Notes: generated from the sequence alone by a model not told the origin. DNA of 64,000 bases from CAITSH01 sp945892985 (GCA_945892985.1 CAMDDU010000010.1:1-64000); one strand, 5' to 3'; counted from the first letter of the stretch, positions 8,531 to 16,635 are shown. Numbers and translations are program-made.

Positions 8531-8899
8531 GGAGCGCGTTCGCCGCGTAGTAGTTTTGTCATTGCGAGCGCAGCAATCCTGTCGTGCTTGTGACCGCCGT
8601 CGCATTACCACAAGATTGCCGCGTCGGCTTCGCCTCCTCGCAATGACAGGGCTTTTTATACCCCGGGTATTGCGCTCGGTTGTTGCATAGCAATGGCTGG
8701 AAAACTTCGCCCACCAATCGGGCCTTAACAGGCGGCTGGAAATCCTCGCCAGTCTGACCTTTACTGGTGGCGGCTGGAAAGCCTCGCCAGTAAAGGGTTT
8801 CCAGCTATCGGCCTGTTTGAGACGCGTGCCGAGCCAGCGCTATGGCGTGGCTTTTGGCGGTGCCATGGCCTTGGGAAGCAATAGCCACATCTGTTCCCA
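8531..8899. repeat. Tandem duplication, copy 1 (includes degenerate mltA 3' tip)
   Basis: This unit runs from a GCGCGTTCG-C-GCGTAGTAGTTTTGTC motif through a 90-bp palindromic repeat, a stretch of GGCTGGAAA-type short repeats, and a copy of the last codons of mltA. The same order recurs in 8900-9300 with scattered substitutions and a 30-bp insertion. It fills the space between bioA and mltA, which point toward each other. Confidence 0.75.
8558..8647. repeat. Palindromic intergenic repeat (GTCATTGCGAG...CTCGCAATGAC)
   Basis: The element starts GTCATTGCGAGCG and ends CCTCGCAATGAC, with internal GATTGCCGCGTCGGCTTCG. It is a member of the dispersed hairpin-forming repeat family also seen at 8927-9052 and, in the other orientation, four times at 14394-14902. 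Spurious short frames across such elements should not be called genes. Confidence 0.75.
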
Positions 8900-8902
8900 G
8901 GC
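8840..8902 (-). pseudogene. Duplicated 3' tip of mltA
   Basis: On the minus strand this reads WEQMWLLLPKAMAPPKATP followed by a stop, matching the authentic mltA C-terminus (QMWLLLPKGMAPPKATP, 9242-9300) except for one Gly-to-Ala and the upstream junction. It is a by-product of the tandem duplication, not a gene. Confidence 0.8.
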
Positions 8903-9300
8903 GCGCGTTCGTCGCGTAGTAGTTTTGTCATTGCGAGCGCAGCGAAGCAGTTCCGTTGTCATTGCGAGCGCAGCGAAGCAATCTCGTCGTCCTTGTGACC
9001 GCCGTCGCAACACCACAAGATTGCCGCGTCGGCTTCGCCTCCTCGCAATGACATGTGTTATAGCCCGGGTATTGCGCTCGGTTGTTGTATAGCAAGGGCT
9101 TGAAAACCTCGCCTACCAGTCTGGCCTTTACAGGCGGCTGGAAATCCACGCCAGTCGGTATTTTACAGGCGGTGGCTGGAAAGCCGCGCCAGTAAAGGGT
9201 TTCCAGCTATCGGCCTGTTTGGGATGCGTGTCGAGCCAGCGCTATGGCGTGGCTTTTGGCGGCGCCATGCCCTTGGGAAGCAATAGCCACATCTGTCCCT
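8900..9300. repeat. Tandem duplication, copy 2 (adjoins functional mltA)
   Basis: Second unit of the duplication, ending inside the real mltA 3' end. Compared with copy 1 it carries an additional 31-bp half palindrome (8927-8957). A GCTGGAAA...TTTCCAGC inverted repeat occurs in each copy (about 8771-8805 and 9176-9209), too far from a T-run to be a standard terminator. Confidence 0.75.
8927..9052. repeat. Palindromic intergenic repeat with nested half-copy
   Basis: A full GTCATTGCGAG...CTCGCAATGAC element occupies 8958-9052, preceded by a 31-bp partial copy (8927-8957) that repeats GTCATTGCGAGCGCAGCGAAG. The half-copy explains the length difference between the two duplication units. Confidence 0.75.
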
Positions 9301-10588
9301 GCTGGCGCATGCGCCCGGCGAGGTTGCCCGCTTCGGCGCCAAAGCCCCAGAAAAAATCGGCGCGCACTGCGCCGCGAATGGCGCCGCCGGTGTCTTGCGC
9401 CATCATCAGCCGCGCCAGCGGTGCGTTGCTGTTTGGTTGCGTCGTGGCGAGGAACACCGGTGCGCCCAGCGGGATGGCGCGCGGGTCGATGGCAATGCTG
9501 CGGCCATCGGTGAGCGGCACGCCCAGTGCGCCCAGCGGCCCGTCTGACGCAAAGCCCGCACCACCGGGTCTTGCCGGCAGCTCGCGGAAAAAAACGTAGC
9601 TGGCATTGTGGTTGAGGGCCGCTTCCAGTTTTTCCGGATTGGCGCGGCCCCAGGCCTTGATGCCCTGCATCGAGGCCTGTTCGAGTTTCATTTCGCCCTT
9701 GTCTATGAGGTAACGCCCCACCGATTGGTAGGGATGGCCGTTCTGGTCGGCATAACCGACGCGCATCATCTCGCCGTTGTCGAACTGGATGCGCCCGGAG
9801 CCCTGGATTTGCAGGAAGAACAGCTCGACCGCGTCATTCACCCAGGCGAGCTCTTTTCCCGACACCGGCGCAACGCCGCGCTCGATATCGCCGCGCGACC
9901 AGTAGGGCACCACGCGCTGGCCCTCGACGCGGCCGCGCAGGCGCATGTTCTTCAGATCCGGATTGATCGCTGAAAGATCGATGGTGAGCAGGTCCGCCGG
10001 CGGCGCGTAGAGCGCATGCACATAGGGCGGGCGTTTGAGGCGGCTGCCGCGCAGCAGCGGCTCGTAATAGCCGGTCACCATGCCTTGCGTCGAGCCGTCG
10101 GGATTGGCCACGCGATAAGGGGTGAAATGCCGTTCGAAAAATTCCCGCACTTGCGCGCTCGAAGGCGCTGCGTTATCCGGGGCGGCCAGTTCCGCGGCCA
10201 GCGCGCAGGCATCCTGCCATCCGGCGCGCGAGCGCAAGGCCTGGCAACTGGCGCGAAACGCGCCCCAGGCTTCGTTAAGTTTATCCTCGCGCCAGCCGGC
10301 TATGGCCTCAAAGTCCACGGCTTCCAGCGTGTCGACCTTGGTTTTTACCGCCGGCGGCAGGGGACAGACGGCGCACACCGGGCAGGCCACCGGCTGGGGA
10401 CACATCAGCGCGCTGCCGGCGACGGGGGCTGCCGGCAGCGGTGCGCTCACCTTCGTGGACGGCTTGATGGCGCAGCCGGCGAGCAGCAGCGCCAGGCACA
10501 GCGCGCCGCTTGTGAGCAGCCCCCGGTTTGTCGGTTGAGGTGCGCGGGCGTTGTCTTGGGGGCGGCGCTGCGGGTGGTGTGTGCTCAA
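9242..10588 (-). CDS. mltA: Membrane-bound lytic murein transglycosylase A (lipoprotein)
   Basis: MltA cleaves the glycan strands of peptidoglycan to 1,6-anhydromuramoyl products and sits on the inner face of the outer membrane as a lipoprotein. I place the start at TTG 10588: AGGAAA lies seven bases upstream and the resulting N-terminus leads into a lipoprotein signal (LLTSGALCLALLLAGC, lipobox LAGC). The body has VTGYYEPLLRGS, the insert domain, then the double-psi barrel with the catalytic aspartate in MMAQDTGGAIRGAVRADFFWG. Length 448 residues. Its 3' tip has been duplicated at 8840-8902. Confidence 0.92.
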   Translation of the reverse strand: MSTHHPQRRPQDNARAPQPTNRGLLTSGALCLALLLAGCAIKPSTKVSAPLPAAPVAGSALMCPQPVACPVCAVCPLPPAVKTKVDTLEAVDFEAIAGWREDKLNEAWGAFRASCQALRSRAGWQDACALAAELAAPDNAAPSSAQVREFFERHFTPYRVANPDGSTQGMVTGYYEPLLRGSRLKRPPYVHALYAPPADLLTIDLSAINPDLKNMRLRGRVEGQRVVPYWSRGDIERGVAPVSGKELAWVNDAVELFFLQIQGSGRIQFDNGEMMRVGYADQNGHPYQSVGRYLIDKGEMKLEQASMQGIKAWGRANPEKLEAALNHNASYVFFRELPARPGGAGFASDGPLGALGVPLTDGRSIAIDPRAIPLGAPVFLATTQPNSNAPLARLMMAQDTGGAIRGAVRADFFWGFGAEAGNLAGRMRQQGQMWLLLPKGMAPPKATP

Positions 10589-10646
10589 GCGGGGCTTTCC
10601 TGGGCTATGATGCGCGCCGTCATTCCGACAGCGGGTGGGCGACAAC

Positions 10647-10748
10647 ATGTGGATCATTTTTCTCGAAGCGGCCGTGGCGCTGGGCATTGCCATCTTCATT
10701 GTGTGGTGGACATGGCCCAAAAAAACCGACCGCGCCGACAAGGACTGA
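10647..10748 (+). CDS. Small single-span membrane protein (33 residues)
   Basis: An ATG at 10647 opens a 33-codon frame with one transmembrane helix (FLEAAVALGIAIFIVWWTW) followed by a short charged tail (PKKTDRADKD). It lies between the divergently starting mltA and the convergent apaG. I do not recognise a named family. The clean hydrophobic helix with positive-inside tail and its isolation in an otherwise empty gap support coding, but no strong ribosome binding site is visible. Confidence 0.5.
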   Translation: MWIIFLEAAVALGIAIFIVWWTWPKKTDRADKD

Positions 10749-10772
10749 GCGTCGCGGATGCGCGGCGGCGGC

Positions 10773-11156
10773 TCAATGCAGGACGCGTGGCACCGCGAGG
10801 GTAAATTCCGGAATGACCGCCTCAAACGGCGTGCCGTCCTCGGCCACCATCTGGTATTCACCGCGCATGCTGCCAACCGGTGTGGCCAGCGCGGTGCCGC
10901 TGGTGTATTGAAATTGCTCGCCCGGTTTTATCAGCGGTTGCGCGCCCACCACGCCCAGTCCGCGCACTTCCTGAACCTGCTGTTTTTCATCGGTGATGAC
11001 CCAATGGCGGCTGATCAGTTGCGCCGGCACCGTACCGATGTTGCGTATGGTGATGGTGTAGGAAAAAACATAGCGCGGAATCGACTGGTCCGATTGCTCG
11101 GCGATGTACTGGATTTGCGCCGAGACGCTGATTTCTGGTTTTTTGGTTGATGACAT
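10773..11156 (-). CDS. apaG: ApaG domain protein
   Basis: The 127-residue product is a full-length ApaG: SVSAQIQYIAEQSD at the N-terminus, then YTITIRNIGTVPAQLISRHWVITD, the GLGVVGAQPLIKPGE motif, and a YTSGTALATPVGSMRGEYQMV stretch. ApaG folds as an Fn3-like beta sandwich; its biochemical role is not settled (linked to cobalt resistance and diadenosine tetraphosphate in enterics). It ends 24 bp from the small membrane-protein gene and is divergent to rpe. Confidence 0.93.
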   Translation of the reverse strand: MSSTKKPEISVSAQIQYIAEQSDQSIPRYVFSYTITIRNIGTVPAQLISRHWVITDEKQQVQEVRGLGVVGAQPLIKPGEQFQYTSGTALATPVGSMRGEYQMVAEDGTPFEAVIPEFTLAVPRVLH

Positions 11157-11255
11157 CGCGCTATTTGATATGAATCAGCCTGCGCTGACAAGTCACAAGT
11201 TGAAGACGCGCCGAAGTCGCGTCGAAGCCGCGGGCAGACCCGCGCAGAACCACGA

Positions 11256-11351
11256 GGAGAGGGGACAATCAGGAGAGGGGACAATCAGGGAACGGGACAA
11301 TCAGGGAACGGGACAATCAGGGAACGGAGCAATCAGGAGACGGCCCAATCG
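11256..11351. repeat. Minisatellite, 16 bp x 6, upstream of rpe
   Basis: Six consecutive 16-bp units with consensus GG(A/G)(G/A)A(G/C)GGGACAATCA occupy the apaG-rpe divergent gap; units 1-2 and 3-4 are identical pairs and the last two are degenerate. Unit-number change would alter the distance between rpe and its upstream elements. Confidence 0.85.
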
Positions 11352-11495
11352 CAGGGGCGCGCACTGGCAGGGGTGTCCAAAGTCGCCGCTGCCCCAATCG
11401 CCTTGCGGCCGCCCACGCTGCCACCCGCGCTGCCGCCCACCAGGCAGGCGGTGGCGGCGGCGGTAATTGCCGGTGATTGCGGGTAAAATTGCGCC

Positions 11496-12200
11496 ATGTC
11501 GCCGTCACGCACTTATCGCATCGCCCCCAGTCTGTTGTCGGCCGACTTCGCCTGCCTTGGCGAAGAGGTCAGGAATGTCGTGGCCGCAGGTGCCGACCTG
11601 ATCCACTTTGACGTCATGGACAACCATTACGTCCCCAACCTCACCATCGGCCCGCTGGTTTGTGAGGCGCTGCGTCCGCACACCAGCGCACCCATAGACG
11701 TGCACCTGATGGTCAAGCCGGTCGATCGCATCATCCCGGACTTCGCCAAGGCCGGGGCCGACATCATCAGTTTTCATCCTGAGGCGAGCGATCATATCGA
11801 CCGCACCATCGGCCTGATTCGCGATGCCGGTTGCAAGGTCGGGCTGGTGTTCAATCCGGCCACATCGCTCGCCTACCTCGATCACACACTGCACCTGCTC
11901 GACCTGGTGCTGATCATGTCGGTCAATCCGGGTTTTGGCGGGCAGAAATTCATTCCCGCGGCCCTCGACAAGATCAAGGCGGTGCGCCAGCGCATAGACC
12001 TGCAGGTCAAGGCGGGCGGGCGCGACGTCATGCTCGAGGTCGATGGCGGTGTAAAAACCGACAACATCGGCGCAGTCGCGCGCGCCGGCGCCGACACCTT
12101 TGTCGCCGGCTCGGCTATTTTTGGCACCGGAGATTACAAAACCACCATCGCCAAAATGCGCGCCGAACTCGCGGCGGTCTCGGCGCTCCCCGCGTTCTGA
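11496..12200 (+). CDS. rpe: Ribulose-phosphate 3-epimerase
   Basis: Rpe interconverts ribulose 5-phosphate and xylulose 5-phosphate in the pentose phosphate and Calvin cycles. The 234-residue TIM barrel shows IAPSLLSADFACLGEEV, HFDVMDNHYVPN (metal His and catalytic Asp), DVHLMV, FHPEAS, MSVNPGFGGQKF and VDGGV near the C-terminus. The stop codon is followed immediately by the gph start, the usual rpe-gph order of Burkholderiales that leads into trp genes. Confidence 0.96.
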   Translation: MSPSRTYRIAPSLLSADFACLGEEVRNVVAAGADLIHFDVMDNHYVPNLTIGPLVCEALRPHTSAPIDVHLMVKPVDRIIPDFAKAGADIISFHPEASDHIDRTIGLIRDAGCKVGLVFNPATSLAYLDHTLHLLDLVLIMSVNPGFGGQKFIPAALDKIKAVRQRIDLQVKAGGRDVMLEVDGGVKTDNIGAVARAGADTFVAGSAIFGTGDYKTTIAKMRAELAAVSALPAF

Positions 12201-12944
12201 ATGGGGGCTGTCGTCGCGCCTGTCGCTGCGACTGCCACCGGTTCGGCGGCCCCTGTCGCTGTGCGGGCGGTGCTGTTCGATCTTGACGGCACCTTGCTCG
12301 ACACCGCGCCCGATCTGGCTGCTGCAGCGAACGCGATGCTCGCCGAGTTGGGGCGGCCCGCGGTATCGACCGAAGAAGTCGTGCGCTATATCGGCAAGGG
12401 CATTCCGCGGCTTGTCGAGCGCCTGCTGACGGGCAGCCTCGAGGCCAGGGCCGGCGAGACGGAGCTGGCCGAGGCGCGCGCGATTTACGAGCGCCACTAC
12501 AGCCTCGCCAACGGCAGCGCCGCGGTGATCTATCCGGGGGTGGTCGAGGGCTTGCGCGCATTCGGCGCCTTGGGTTTGCCGCGCGCCTGCGTTACCAACA
12601 AGAACGCGGTTTTCACGCACAGCCTGCTCGCGCGCAGCGGGCTCGCCGCGTATTTCGACCTGGTGGTCGCAGGCGACACCGTTGCGCGCAAAAAGCCCGA
12701 CCCGATGCAACTGCTGCACGCCTGCGAACACTTTGCTGTTCCGCCCGCCGCGGCGTTGATGATAGGCGACTCGATGAATGATGCCCAGGCGGCGCGCGCC
12801 GCCGGCTGCCAGATCTGGTGCGTGCCCTACGGCTACAACGAGGGGCGTCCGCCGCAGACGCTAGCCTGCGACCGCCTGGTGGCCTCGATTTACGAGGCGG
12901 CAGGTCTGGTCGGGGCAGCCCGCGGAAGCGGGGTGCCATCATGA
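12201..12944 (+). CDS. gph: Phosphoglycolate phosphatase (HAD superfamily)
   Basis: Gph removes 2-phosphoglycolate. The 247-residue protein has HAD motif I in LFDLDGTLLDT, motif II threonine in ACVTNK, motif III lysine in ARKKPDP and motif IV in MIGDSMNDAQAA. The start directly abuts the rpe stop; the first ~20 residues are a low-complexity Ala/Val lead not typical of the family, so an internal start (e.g. GTG in the PVAVRAVLF region) is possible. It overlaps the FAD oxidase start by four bases. Confidence 0.92.
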   Translation: MGAVVAPVAATATGSAAPVAVRAVLFDLDGTLLDTAPDLAAAANAMLAELGRPAVSTEEVVRYIGKGIPRLVERLLTGSLEARAGETELAEARAIYERHYSLANGSAAVIYPGVVEGLRAFGALGLPRACVTNKNAVFTHSLLARSGLAAYFDLVVAGDTVARKKPDPMQLLHACEHFAVPPAAALMIGDSMNDAQAARAAGCQIWCVPYGYNEGRPPQTLACDRLVASIYEAAGLVGAARGSGVPS

Positions 12945-14353
12945 GCTCAGTGCAGCAGCGCATCGCCGCCATTGCCGCGATTGTCGGGCCGCAAGGTCTG
13001 GTTGCCGCGGCCGAATCGGCCGCCTATGCCAGCGACTGGCGCAAGCGTTATGTCGGCAAGCCGCTGGCCGTGGTCAGGCCGGCATCGACGGCGGAAGTGG
13101 CCGCGCTGATGAAGCTGGCGGCGGCCGAGCGTATCGCCGTCGTGCCGCAGGGCGGCAATACCGGCCTTTGTGGTGGCGCCACGCCGGACGGATCGGGCGC
13201 GCAGCTCATTATCAATTTGTCGCGCATGAACCGTGTGCGCGCCATCGACGCGCTAAACAACACCATGACGCTGGAGGCCGGCTGCACGCTGGCCGCCGCG
13301 CAGCAGGCGGCGGAGGGGGCGGGCCGCTTGTTTCCGCTGAGTCTTGCCTCCGAAGGCAGCTGCGAAGTGGGCGGCAACCTTTCAACCAACGCCGGCGGCA
13401 CAGCGGTGCTGCGTTATGGCAATACCCGCGAACTGACGCTAGGGCTGGAAGTCGTGTTGCCCGGCGGTGCGGTGTGGGACGGCTTGCGCGGCTTGCGCAA
13501 GGACAACACCGGTTATGACCTCAAGCACCTGTTTATTGGCGCCGAGGGAACGCTGGGGATTATTACGGCGGCCGTGTTCAAGCTCTTTCCTGTTCCGCAG
13601 GGGCAGGCGACGGCGATTGTCGCTGTGGATTCGCCCGACAAGGCGCTTGAACTGCTCGCCTGCGCCCAAGCGCGGCTGGCGGAGCGGTTGGTGGGGTTTG
13701 AACTCTTTTCCAGTCTTTGTCTTGAGCTGGTGCTCAGGCACTACCCGGCCTGCCGCGCCCCCCTCAGCGGCGCGCACCCGCACTATGTGCTGATTGAGAT
13801 CGCCGACAGCCGTGACGCCAACGCCGCGCGTGAGCTGATGGAAGAGGCGCTTGGCGCGGCGCTGGAGTCGGGTCTGATCGGTGATGCCGCGCTTGCGGCC
13901 AGCGGCGCGCAGTCGCGCGAATTCTGGACCCTGCGCGAAAATATTTCCGAAGCCCAGGCGCATGAGGGCAGGAATATCAAGCACGATGTTTCGCTGCCCG
14001 TATCGCGTGTCGCCGAGTTTATTCGCCTCACCGATGCCGCCATCGCCAAGGCGTTTCCGGGTGTGCGCATGGTTTGCTTTGGGCACCTTGGTGATGGCAA
14101 CCTGCACTACAACGTCTCGCCGCCACCGGGCGCTGATCACGAGGCATTTGCCGCCAATACCGCGGCCATTAACCTGATCGTGCATGACAGTGTGGCGCGG
14201 TTTTCCGGCTCGATCAGCGCCGAGCATGGCATCGGCCAGAGCAAACGCGACGAGCTCACGCGTTATAAGACAAAACTCGAACTGGACATGATGCGCAGCA
14301 TCAAGGCGGCGCTCGATCCGCTGGGCATCATGAATCCGGGCAAGGTGTTGTAG
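12941..14353 (+). CDS. FAD-binding oxidase/dehydrogenase, GlcD / D-2-hydroxyacid dehydrogenase type
   Basis: This 470-residue flavoprotein has the PCMH-type FAD domain (VVPQGGNTGLCGGATPDGSGAQ, then GGNLSTNAGG and FIGAEGTLGIIT) and the C-terminal oxidase domain with HLGDGNLHYNVSPP, an NTAAIN stretch and EHGIGQSK, which carry metal- and substrate-binding His residues. Family members oxidise D-2-hydroxy acids such as D-lactate, glycolate or D-2-hydroxyglutarate; the substrate cannot be fixed. The ATGA overlap with gph suggests co-transcription, so it may handle glycolate made by Gph. The start at 12941 is preferred over longer upstream frames. Confidence 0.88.
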   Translation: MSSVQQRIAAIAAIVGPQGLVAAAESAAYASDWRKRYVGKPLAVVRPASTAEVAALMKLAAAERIAVVPQGGNTGLCGGATPDGSGAQLIINLSRMNRVRAIDALNNTMTLEAGCTLAAAQQAAEGAGRLFPLSLASEGSCEVGGNLSTNAGGTAVLRYGNTRELTLGLEVVLPGGAVWDGLRGLRKDNTGYDLKHLFIGAEGTLGIITAAVFKLFPVPQGQATAIVAVDSPDKALELLACAQARLAERLVGFELFSSLCLELVLRHYPACRAPLSGAHPHYVLIEIADSRDANAARELMEEALGAALESGLIGDAALAASGAQSREFWTLRENISEAQAHEGRNIKHDVSLPVSRVAEFIRLTDAAIAKAFPGVRMVCFGHLGDGNLHYNVSPPPGADHEAFAANTAAINLIVHDSVARFSGSISAEHGIGQSKRDELTRYKTKLELDMMRSIKAALDPLGIMNPGKVL

Positions 14354-14393
14354 CGCCGCAGTAAGGGCAAACGCCGCGCTCGCGATGGTAGTC

Positions 14394-14902
14394 GTCATTG
14401 CGAGGAGGCGAAGCCGACGCGGCAATCTTGTGGCATGGCGGTGTACGTCACAAGGGCGACGAGATTGCTTCGCTACGCTCGCAATGACGCTGAGACGACG
14501 AGAGTGCTTCGCCGCGCTCGCGATGTTAGTCGTCATTGCGAGGAGGCGAAGCCGACGCGGCAATCTTGTGGCATTGCGGTGTACGTCACAAGGGCGACGA
14601 GATTGCTTCGCTACGCTCGCAATGACGCTGAGACGATGCGATTGCTTTGCCGCGCTCGCGATCTTAGTCGTCATTGCGAGGAGGCGAAGCCGACGCGGCA
14701 ATCTTGTGGCATGGCGGTGTACGTCGCGAGGGCGACGAGATTGCTTCGCTACGCTCGCAATGACGCTGAGACGATGAGATTGCTTTGTTGCGCTCGCAAT
14801 GTTAGTCGTCATTGCGAGGAGGCGAAGCCGACGCGGCAATCTTGTGGCATGGCGGTGTACGTCGCGAGGGCGACGAGATTGCTTCGCTACGCTCGCAATG
14901 AC
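14394..14902. repeat. Tandem array of 138-bp units containing palindromic repeats (4 copies)
   Basis: Four copies of a 95-bp element (GTCATTGCGAGGAGGCG...GCTCGCAATGAC) begin at 14394, 14532, 14670 and 14808, an exact 138-bp period, separated by 43-bp spacers that are themselves decayed half elements. Copies are almost identical. Each can fold into a long hairpin. The family matches the single copies at 8558-8647 and 8958-9052, which lie in reverse orientation. There are no unique spacers, so this is not a CRISPR array. Confidence 0.9.
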
Positions 14903-14927
14903 AGACGTGGGGAGGCCATGCTATAGT
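14898..14927 (+). promoter_or_regulatory. Promoter of the trp leader and trp genes
   Basis: ATGACA (14898-14903) and TATAGT (14922-14927) are separated by 18 bp and stand 36 bp before the leader peptide start. The -35 hexamer is formed by the last bases of the fourth palindromic repeat, so the repeat array reaches into the promoter. Confidence 0.5.
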
Positions 14928-14962
14928 TTTCCCGGTTTCAACTTCTGCAAGTTGGGTCAATC

Positions 14963-15028
14963 GTGATCTGCACGCGTTTCGAAATCCGGGCAACAAACTG
15001 GGCAGGCTGGCGTAGCTGGCGGGCCTGA
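14963..15028 (+). CDS. trp operon leader peptide (attenuator)
   Basis: GTG 14963 opens a 21-codon frame containing three tryptophans close together in NWAGWRSW and ending shortly after, 70 bp upstream of the trpE remnant. Clustered Trp codons in a short frame ahead of trpE are the hallmark of a translation-coupled transcription attenuator: ribosome stalling on scarce Trp-tRNA would change the fold of the following RNA. The start codon and ribosome binding site are weak, which is usual for such peptides but leaves the exact start uncertain. Confidence 0.6.
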   Translation: MICTRFEIRATNWAGWRSWRA

Positions 15029-15034
15029 TTTGTC

Positions 15035-15052
15035 GCGTGCATGGCTGCACGC
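15035..15052 (+). promoter_or_regulatory. Attenuator hairpin after the trp leader
   Basis: GCGTGCA-TGGC-TGCACGC forms a perfect 7-bp stem six bases after the leader stop codon. No T-run follows directly, so it may be an anti-terminator or pause hairpin, or a degraded terminator. Confidence 0.45.
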
Positions 15053-15098
15053 ACCGGTGAAGATTCGATAAACGCGTAGTGGTTTGCAGGAGTGGTTC

Positions 15099-15555
15099 AT
15101 GACCCAAGCTGATTTCAAGCGGCTCGCCGCCGAAGGCTATAACCGGGCTCCCTTGGTGCTGGAAACCTTCGCCGACCTTGACACCCCTCTTTCGATTTAC
15201 CCCAAGCCCGACACCCTAGGCTGCCCCGAATTGTTGCTGCTGCTATCGGAGGAAATCGCCGTCCTCGACAAGCTCACCGGCAAGCTGCATCTGGTGGTGT
15301 TCGCCGGCCTGACCAGCCCCTTCGCCGCCACGCGGTATCATTCGCTTGCCATCGCACGATCGAGCCTGCCCGACTGCCTTGAAGTCACAGGTCACGGCCT
15401 GGACCGAAGATGGCGAGAGTATGGCTGTGCGCCACAAAAGGCTGGCGGTCGAGGGCGTGCAGTTTCACCCCGAATCCATACTCACCGGGCACGGCCACCG
15501 CCTGCCGGGTAAATTTTTGTCTTTGAACGCAAGCCCGCAACCGATAAACGCGTAA
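15099..15555 (+). pseudogene. Collapsed trpE-trpG remnant (anthranilate synthase, both subunits lost)
   Basis: The frame starts as a good TrpE N-terminus (MTQADFKRLAAEGYNR...LETFADLDTPLSIY), jumps to a mid-TrpE segment (KPDTLGCPELLLLLSEEIAV then LTGKLHLVV), then joins the C-terminal part of TrpG (FAGLTSPFAATRYHSLAIA). Near 15390 a 7-bp tandem duplication (GTCACAG/GTCACGG) shifts the frame; the TrpG ending VTAWTEDGE...VEGVQFHPESIL continues in another frame to 15555. All TrpE catalytic motifs and the TrpG nucleophilic Cys are missing; only the HPE motif survives. A GCAGGAG ribosome binding site precedes the ATG. Intact trpD follows 57 bp later. Confidence 0.88.
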
Positions 15556-15612
15556 CCGTAACAATCGCAAGAGCCGCGCATCACCAGATGCGCAAAAACA
15601 GGAGAAACCGGC

Positions 15613-16635
15613 ATGACCCCACAGGAAGCGCTGACGCGCACCATCGAACACCGCGAGATTTTCCACGACGAGATGCTCGACATCATGCGCCAGATCATGA
15701 GCGGGCAGATGTCGCCCGTGATGATCGCGGCGCTCTTGATCGGCCTGCGCGTGAAAAAAGAAACCATAGGCGAGATCGCCGCCGCGGCGCAGGTGATGCG
15801 CGAGCTGGCAACCAAGGTTGAAGTGAAAGATCCCTCCAACCTCGTCGATGTGGTCGGCACCGGTGGCGACGCGGCCAGCACCTTCAATATTTCCACCGCC
15901 TCCACCTTTGTCTGCGCCGCGGCCGGCGCGCGCGTGGCCAAGCACGGCAACCGCGCGGTGTCCTCCAAGTCGGGCAGCGCCGACGTGCTCGAGGCGCTGG
16001 GCGTCAACATCGGCTTGAGCGCGGAGCAGGTGGGCGAGTGCATAGACACGGTGGGGGTGGGCTTCATGTTCGCGCCCAACCACCACAGCGCCATGAAGCA
16101 CGCCGCCGCGGTGCGCCGCGAGCTGGGGGTGCGCACCATTTTCAACATCCTCGGGCCGCTGACCAACCCGGCCGGCGCGCCGACGCAGCTGATGGGCGTG
16201 TTCCACGCCGATCTTGTCGGCATCCTGATCCGCGTCATGCAGCGCCTGGGCAACCGTCACGCCATGACGGTGTTTGGCATGGAGGGGCTGGATGAGATTT
16301 CCATCAGCGGTCAGACCATGGTGGGCGAATTGAAGGACGGGCGCATCATCGAGTACACGCTGCACCCGGAGCAGTTCAGCCTGCCGGTGCACGACGCGCG
16401 CACGCTCAAGGTGGGCACTGTCGAGGAGTCGCGCGCCATGTTGATGGCGGCGCTCGAGAACAAGGCGGGCGCCGCGCGCGACATCGTCGCGCTCAACGCC
16501 GGCGCGGCCATTTACGTCGCCGACAAGGCGGCGACTATCCAGGACGGTGTGGACAAGGCGCTGGAGGTCATCGCCAGCGGCGCGGCACGCGACAAGCTGG
16601 CCCAATTTGTCGCCTGCACCAAGCGCTTCAAATAG
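15613..16635 (+). CDS. trpD: Anthranilate phosphoribosyltransferase
   Basis: TrpD joins anthranilate to PRPP. The 340-residue protein is complete: VVGTGGDAASTFNISTASTF (PRPP loop), KHGNRAVSSKSGSADVLEALG, MFAPNHHSAMKHAAAVRRELG and FNILGPLTNPAG. GGAGAAA lies a few bases before ATG 15613. It is intact although the adjacent trpE and trpG are destroyed, so anthranilate must come from another anthranilate synthase or from outside. Confidence 0.96.
   Translation: MTPQEALTRTIEHREIFHDEMLDIMRQIMSGQMSPVMIAALLIGLRVKKETIGEIAAAAQVMRELATKVEVKDPSNLVDVVGTGGDAASTFNISTASTFVCAAAGARVAKHGNRAVSSKSGSADVLEALGVNIGLSAEQVGECIDTVGVGFMFAPNHHSAMKHAAAVRRELGVRTIFNILGPLTNPAGAPTQLMGVFHADLVGILIRVMQRLGNRHAMTVFGMEGLDEISISGQTMVGELKDGRIIEYTLHPEQFSLPVHDARTLKVGTVEESRAMLMAALENKAGAARDIVALNAGAAIYVADKAATIQDGVDKALEVIASGAARDKLAQFVACTKRFK

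Noticed and set aside
13439..14839. Long open frame of 466 codons on the minus strand
   Set aside because: It lies antisense to the FAD oxidase and runs through the palindromic array; no domain is recognisable and high GC explains its length.
14394..14902. Possible CRISPR array from regularly spaced repeats
   Set aside because: Units are 138 bp with 95-bp palindromes and the spacers are decayed copies of the repeat rather than unique sequences.
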